DNA of 64,000 nt, from positions 992,001 to 1,056,000 of the forward strand of contig CP114125.1 in NCBI GenBank assembly GCA_029959195.1. The letters run 5' to 3'. Below are positions 58,856 to 64,000 of the stretch, piece after piece. This DNA is from Dictyophora rubrovolvata (taxonomy: Eukaryota > Basidiomycota > Agaricomycetes > Phallales > Phallaceae). The notes under the pieces are model-generated. The model did not search any database. It worked only from the letters and a program-made list of their open reading frames with translations, and was not told the origin of the DNA. Position numbers and translations under genes: made by a program. Each line of letters starts with the position of its first letter. Position 1 is the stretch's first letter.

Positions 58856-60048
58856 TTAATTTGAAAGTGAGTTTACACACATTTCTAATGCTGCTGAATT
58901 CCCTTGATTTTGCAATAATCGGAAGATAGGTGTTGACAATGGATAGCAACAAGCTCTATCCAGATCCCTCCAAATTGTATAACACATACAAAAATTCTCT
59001 GTAACTCCTAACATGAAATCAGTGTCTGTGGTTAGCTGCCACAAGTTCACAAAAACATTTGAAGGATTTCTCATTGTTGAAATACACAAGGTCGGGGATA
59101 TGCTATCCACTTCGACCATTGGGGATGGCAGAGTGATGCACCGAATGTTGGGGGGTGCAGGAGGCATTATCTTGTTATGTAACAGATCGACACACCTCCA
59201 TTGGATAGACATGCAAAACCTATCTCCAATCCTGCAATGTTCTGCCACAAGTTCCTCATATAACAGACATGTCACAATGTTTCTGAAGAAAGAAATTCCT
59301 CTTGATTTGTATTTACTTGCAACTCTATTGCTGATCCAGAACACAATCAATTGACAGAGATGGAGCGTTGTATGGGTGAACAAACAAAAGGCATATTGCC
59401 AAGTGACACAATTCATAACTGTGGCTTTATGAATATCCAACAATTATTCACCAATCAAATGAAATGTAAGAAAGGACATACTTGAGTGGAAATTCAAAAT
59501 AGTTGCAACTGGACTGCATTTCGGGACAATAATTTGAATATGCTTCATAGTTCCATCGATTATGTATCCTAGAGTGACGACATGGTCCACTTTGGAAGAA
59601 GACCAATAAGGATCGAAAATGACTGTGTGTAAGGGGACATATCCAAGCTTTTCCAAATGTTGTTTAATGAAGTATTTGGTCGACAGCCAGCAGTATATGT
59701 CCATATCAGAGTCTGGCCATTTGACATTGAAGAAATATTGAAGACATAAAGAACCACTGATGAAGAAATCAGTGTTTCTTTGTAATTGTTCAAACATAAT
59801 TCGTTGAGTCTTATGAAGAAGTGGCTAGTAAATTTCTGCCAGTTCAAACGGACCTGTAAAACAGATGTAGCCTCGTCTTGCACTGAGGGAAAACTTTGGT
59901 AAAAGCAATACAAAGATGAAAGCAAAAGACAATTGAGAACCCAATATAATGCTGATCTGTCAGATTGAAGCTGAACAATGTTTAAGGAATCCAGATTCAT
60001 TGTGCAGGGTGTGGTGCGTCCGATTTTATCCACGAGAGACAAGCTCAT
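58856..60048 (-). CDS. Nucleotidyltransferase-like protein of an expanded basidiomycete family
   Basis: The minus-strand frame contains FFISGSLCLQYFF followed by WPDSDMDIYCWL. This GS...DxD arrangement resembles nucleotidyltransferase-fold proteins that are numerous and unnamed in mushroom genomes. After HIQIIVPKCSPVATILNFHS, an intron joins STTVMNCVTWQYAFCLFTHT, again typical of that family, and the protein ends at 58856. The ATG at 60048 (MSLSLVDKIGRTTP) opens a hydrophobic N-terminal exon. The join between that exon and the one beginning before HKTQRIMFEQLQ (about 59,830) is not resolved. Function is unknown. It may be intact or recently decayed and is divergent to the gene at 60.3 kb. Confidence 0.5.
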
Positions 60049-60340
60049 ATTTATACCAACACCATCCTTAAAGGCAGGAGAAGAAACATGTATATGATTA
60101 AGCGCAAATGGCAGAAAAATGACACTATGTTTGAGAAGTGAAATTTATTTATGAGAGTGTGAACAGAATCGAACATATCATCATATGTGCATTACACATC
60201 ACATGTCACAAAACAATTTTGCATACATGTATATGTATGTATAATAGGTCGTCATCGTTATTTCCGAGTATCATAAAATTTCATGTTATAACTCATTGTG
60301 AACAGCCCACATTCACCCTGACAACAATAAACTAACTGCC

Positions 60341-60965
60341 ATGATGAAGGAATTGGTTGCAGAAATGTGGGCACAGAAGAATAGTATACATTTATGATAT
60401 TGTTGATGTACGCACTCTTCTAATCCATTTCAGGTAACCTTTTGGAGGCAATAATCGACAATGCTATGAAAGGGGAACAGAGTGTATATCAGTTGGAAAA
60501 GTATACAAACATGGAAACTATGAGTAGGTCGTTATACTTTTTTGAGGATGTGACTGGCACTGGACACTTGGGTTGGAAAGACACAGAACAAGAAGCCCGA
60601 TTTAAAGTACAAGGTTATGTCAGTGGATACATGTTACCCTCTGCTCTTGATGATAGGTAAGTACAAGCATAAGGTACCAATCAATTTGAATGATACAAAA
60701 CATTTGGAGGAACCGGATAAACCCCATGAAAGCTTGCCAAGAAATTGTTTTGGCAGGGCCCAAAGCAACCAAGTTTGATGATGCATTGGATACTGTCAAT
60801 GCTATCCATCTTTTCTTCACATGTCAATTCACAGAAGAACACGTGCTGCCATTGCACAATGATGCGCGAGGGCAGGAGCTAAGCAGAGAGCTTCAGGGAA
60901 TCAGTGAATGTGTATCTCACTCAAAAACAAGGGGGGAGCCAAAAGCTAATCTTATTCTAGTGTAA
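60341..60965 (+). CDS. Unrecognised three-exon gene, 173 residues
   Basis: Exons 60341-60383, 60434-60656 and 60710-60965 join with consensus-like GT-AG introns of 50 and 53 bases (GTATAC...TTTCAG and GTAAGT...TGGAG). They give 522 bases in one frame. The protein begins MMKELVAEMWAQKNSNLLEA and contains YQLEKYTNMETMSRSLYFF, GTGHLGWKDTEQEARFKVQG and EIVLAGPKATKFDDALD. I know no family with these motifs. There is no signal peptide or membrane helix. It is divergent from the nucleotidyltransferase-like gene with about 290 bases between the starts. Frame retention over three exons supports a real gene. Confidence 0.55.
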
Positions 60966-61462
60966 AGAGAATTTTTATATACATTTTTGATTATAAGTCT
61001 AATGCAAATTCGGAGTTTTAGTATTTGAAAGATGGGAAGGATTTGTGAGGTCATGGGAAAGCTGTGTCAGCACTTGGGAATGGGGACAGAGATGTGCGGA
61101 AAATAAAGAGTTTCTGAATTATAATAAAAATGAACTCAACAAAGGATTCTCCTTGTAAGCTATCATAATCCTCAACAACGAGATAACAGTTGGTGACTTA
61201 CCAAGTTTCAAAACCATTATTTCACTCCCAAAAGTGGTGGACATGTTGCAATAGACATACCGCCTGAAATAGATCCTTGAGGAGTGCTATGCATTCAACA
61301 ATTCCAAAAGTTCCATTTCACTCAAGATAACATTGTAGAATATTTTCAACAGGATATGCAAGGAATGTTAAGCCAAAGGTGAGTGCTTCACCCAGGAGAA
61401 TACATTTATCTGACCATGATGCAGTGAACCTCCTCTAGGTTCTGAAATGAAGTCAAGCCCAA
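60966..61462. other. Sequence between the unknown gene and the copia LTR, nothing recognised
   Basis: AT-rich sequence with no supported gene. It ends at the copia 5' LTR. Confidence 0.4.
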
Positions 61463-64000
61463 TGTCATGACCTGAATTCATGACACTATAGCAACATGAA
61501 TTAACAACAATATTTCCTATTATTATCATATTTTATCTGCATCTTATTAATGTTGCTTCACAGGCATCACAACTGGAAGTCTCGCCAGACTTCATCATCA
61601 TTCTACCATATCCTAGACACCGTTGTCTTCCTAGAACTTACAGTAAGCCATGGATAGATCTTCGGTCTATATTCTAGTCCCTAATCACGCATGAGATCAT
61701 CTATGACAACCATGAGTTGTCATAGGCATTTCCTTTATTCTTATTGTGTCATGTTTGCCACATGGCATGTTGGTATCGGAGTTGCCAGCTAACAGTCAAA
61801 TAATATTGCATCATCGCTGACAACACATTAGTTAGGTCTTAGTAAAATATTATAAATCCCGGTAGTTAGTTTCCACCTTTTTCATATTTATAATTTTGTA
61901 TATAAAGCTCTATATTTTGAGTACTAAATAATAAGTTCTATCAAAACCATAACCGCTAGTTGCGACAGGTTATGGGCCCTGAGCCCTACTACAATTAAAA
62001 GAACTTCACCTTGTATTCGCATCTTCTTGAACTCTTAATCTACCCCTTACTATTTTCTATCTACTGGTATTATGTCAACTAATGACCATGCTTATAGAAT
62101 TGAGCCGCTTAAAGGCAAAAGCAACTTCCCAGTATGGAAGATCAAGATGCAAGATATTCTAACCGACCTCAGCTTATTTGATTATGCCATGAGAAGGTTA
62201 GTCAGGCTGGACGATGCAACTGCAGCAATGGCATGGGACATGAATGATTGAAAAGCGCTCACAGCCATACGGCTATGCGTTTCCGATCCAATAATCACTC
62301 ACATTTGCACGGCATCAACTTCTGCCGCCACATGGGCACTTTTGATTAGAAGATTTGAGCCCAAAGGAGTATCTGCCGTGGTTGCGATCTGGCAGAAGCT
62401 ATTATTAGTGTGTTGGGATGAAAGGACCGACATCTCTGAATTTATTAATACCATGCTCAAATTCAAGGACTAATTGGCAGTCCTCGGCAAACCACTAGCT
62501 GATGACAAATTTTTATTATTAATTCTTACTGCATTAGGCAAAACATGGGATTCTTTTATTAATACTATTAAGGACTCCAAGTTGGCAGATTCCGAATTGA
62601 TTATTAATTGCATCATTGAAATAAAAAACTGCAAAGTGTCAACTACTGTTGACATGGCATTACCAGCCAAATCCAGTAAAAAGGGTAAATCCAAATATAA
62701 CCCTCATGTCACTTGTCATCATTGTGGCAAGAAAGGACATATCAAACCAGAGTGCTGAGCCCTTAAATCCCAAAAGGAGAACTCCACTAATATAGCTGAA
62801 GATAATTTCACGTTCATGGTAATGGGAGCAGATTCAATCGCCCTGCCAGCATTGAAACTGACAGACTGGCTTGCAGACTCTGGAGTGGCTTCCCACATGG
62901 TCAGGGACCACAATTTATTCCATTCCTACTCAGGAACCCCCAGTGCGGTCATTAACAGCATTGGCAGTACACCATGTCTTGGCAAAGGAAGTATTGTGCT
63001 TACCTTTCATCACAATAATAAACCAACAACGGTCACACTCAGGGATGTATTACATGTGCCAAGCCTTCCTTATCAATTAATCTCCATATTGAGATTCACC
63101 TTGGTTAACCCAAGCCATCAAGTCATTTTTATCAAAAACAACATCTATTTTAAACACGGTGTTGTGCTCGAAAATACCATACAAAGAGAAACAACAGAAC
63201 GGATGCTTTGGGCTCAGTACCACCCAAGCCGGAATAACCAAGACTCGCACAGCCCATCTGTCATATATGTGCTGAGGTTGGGTTCCATATGACAATTATA
63301 AAGGCTGTGTCACCTTTAAACTTAGCTTTTTCTTAGTGTTCACATTTTACTATATATTTTTCTCTTATTTTACATTTTAATAACTTGGCGAAACCTTTCC
63401 TCTCTCTTAAATTCCAATCCCCAGACCATGAATTCATTTTTCCATATGGTCTTACCTTGTTTCAATCACTTTTAGATAACCGGTGTTCTGTTTTTCACTT
63501 GGACACTACTCATGTATATAAAAATCCACAGTTTAAAAACCAAAAATATCATTGAATTCCTCAGTCTTGTATCACAACTTTTCTCTCAGTTCAAATTCAA
63601 GCAGATAAGCTTTATTTTGACCTTATTTTTCACTCCTCTACATTTACAATTCCTATCCTACACTATTTTTCTTGACTCACACTCATCCTTTGGTTCTTTT
63701 TCCTTCCTGTTCACTCCTGTTGCGCACATATCAGTGGCCAATCAATATTTGTGGCCGGATCACAGGCTGGATGCTTATATAACATGAATATTACCCCTGT
63801 ATTGCCAACCCCAAAAACTGATATTGCCTTATTTAGAACAACAAAATGTCGCACATGGGATGACTGGCATAGGATAATGGGACATATTAATTTTAAGTTA
63901 CTTAAAACTCTAAATAGAATGTCTACAGGCATGGAGGTTGACAATCCTGATAAGGAAATGTCATAATGTAAAGCTTGCATCCAAGCCAAACAACATGTAG
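61463..64000 (+). mobile_element. Ty1/copia retrotransposon, 5' part, continues past right edge
   Basis: The 5' LTR runs from TGTCATGACCTG to TTGCGACA (61,463-61,967) with a TATATAAAG box near 61,901. A primer-binding-like GGTTATGGGCCCTGAGCCC follows at once. The gag begins near 62,072 (MSTNDHAYRIEPLKGKSNF, a UBN2-type domain) and has a CCHC knuckle at about 62,715 (CHHCGKKGHIK). The protease motif DSGVASHM lies near 62,877, and a GAG-pre-integrase block (DWHRIMGHINFKLLK) near 63,870. It is broken in several places, and an unrelated-looking AT-rich segment lies at about 63,290-63,740. The rest lies outside the window. Confidence 0.82.

Overview
The window looks like part of a filamentous basidiomycete chromosome, probably an agaricomycete. 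The genes carry many short introns, mostly 50-90 bases. The gene set includes a Gti1/Pac2 (WOPR) regulator and a reducing-type polyketide synthase. The right half is packed with Tc1/mariner, PIF/Harbinger, gypsy and copia remains that are poor in CpG.

Bases 1 to about 33,750 are gene-dense. In order they hold: the N-terminal half of a type I polyketide synthase running off the left edge (minus); a zinc medium-chain polyol/alcohol dehydrogenase (plus); a histidine acid phosphatase (plus); an RMD1-family DUF155 membrane protein (minus); a compact Gti1/Pac2 transcription factor (minus); a DNAJC11-type J protein (minus); the adenine DNA glycosylase MutY/MYH (minus); an ACSF2-like acyl-CoA synthetase (minus); tRNA-Val(UAC) (minus); TTI1 (plus); the exosome subunit RRP46 (plus); and an HSL-type alpha/beta hydrolase (minus). 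Apart from the polyketide synthase these are mostly housekeeping genes. The synthase and the divergently placed dehydrogenase could be one end of a small secondary-metabolite locus that continues to the left. Five introns in these genes fit protein homology only with GC-AG boundaries, and the Gti1/Pac2 gene appears to contain a 3-base exon.

From about 34.0 kb to the right edge the sequence is mainly transposon fossils inserted into one another. There is a young Tc1 copy inside an older one, a third decayed Tc1 copy, a Harbinger remnant, two gypsy remnants, several solo LTRs with exact 5-base target duplications, and the 5' part of a copia element that leaves the window at 64,000. CpG is nearly absent over much of 41-57 kb.

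A few host-like genes survive in this region. Two adjacent minus-strand paralogous orphan genes (39.87-41.17 kb) have open frames and normal CpG. One of them has PPxY and LPxY motifs, a C-terminal membrane anchor and an arginine tail. A divergent pair at 58.86-60.97 kb consists of a nucleotidyltransferase-like gene and an unrecognised three-exon gene. A further degraded or multi-exon gene lies at 57.2-58.6 kb. The orphan pair and the divergent pair are the least explained parts of the window.
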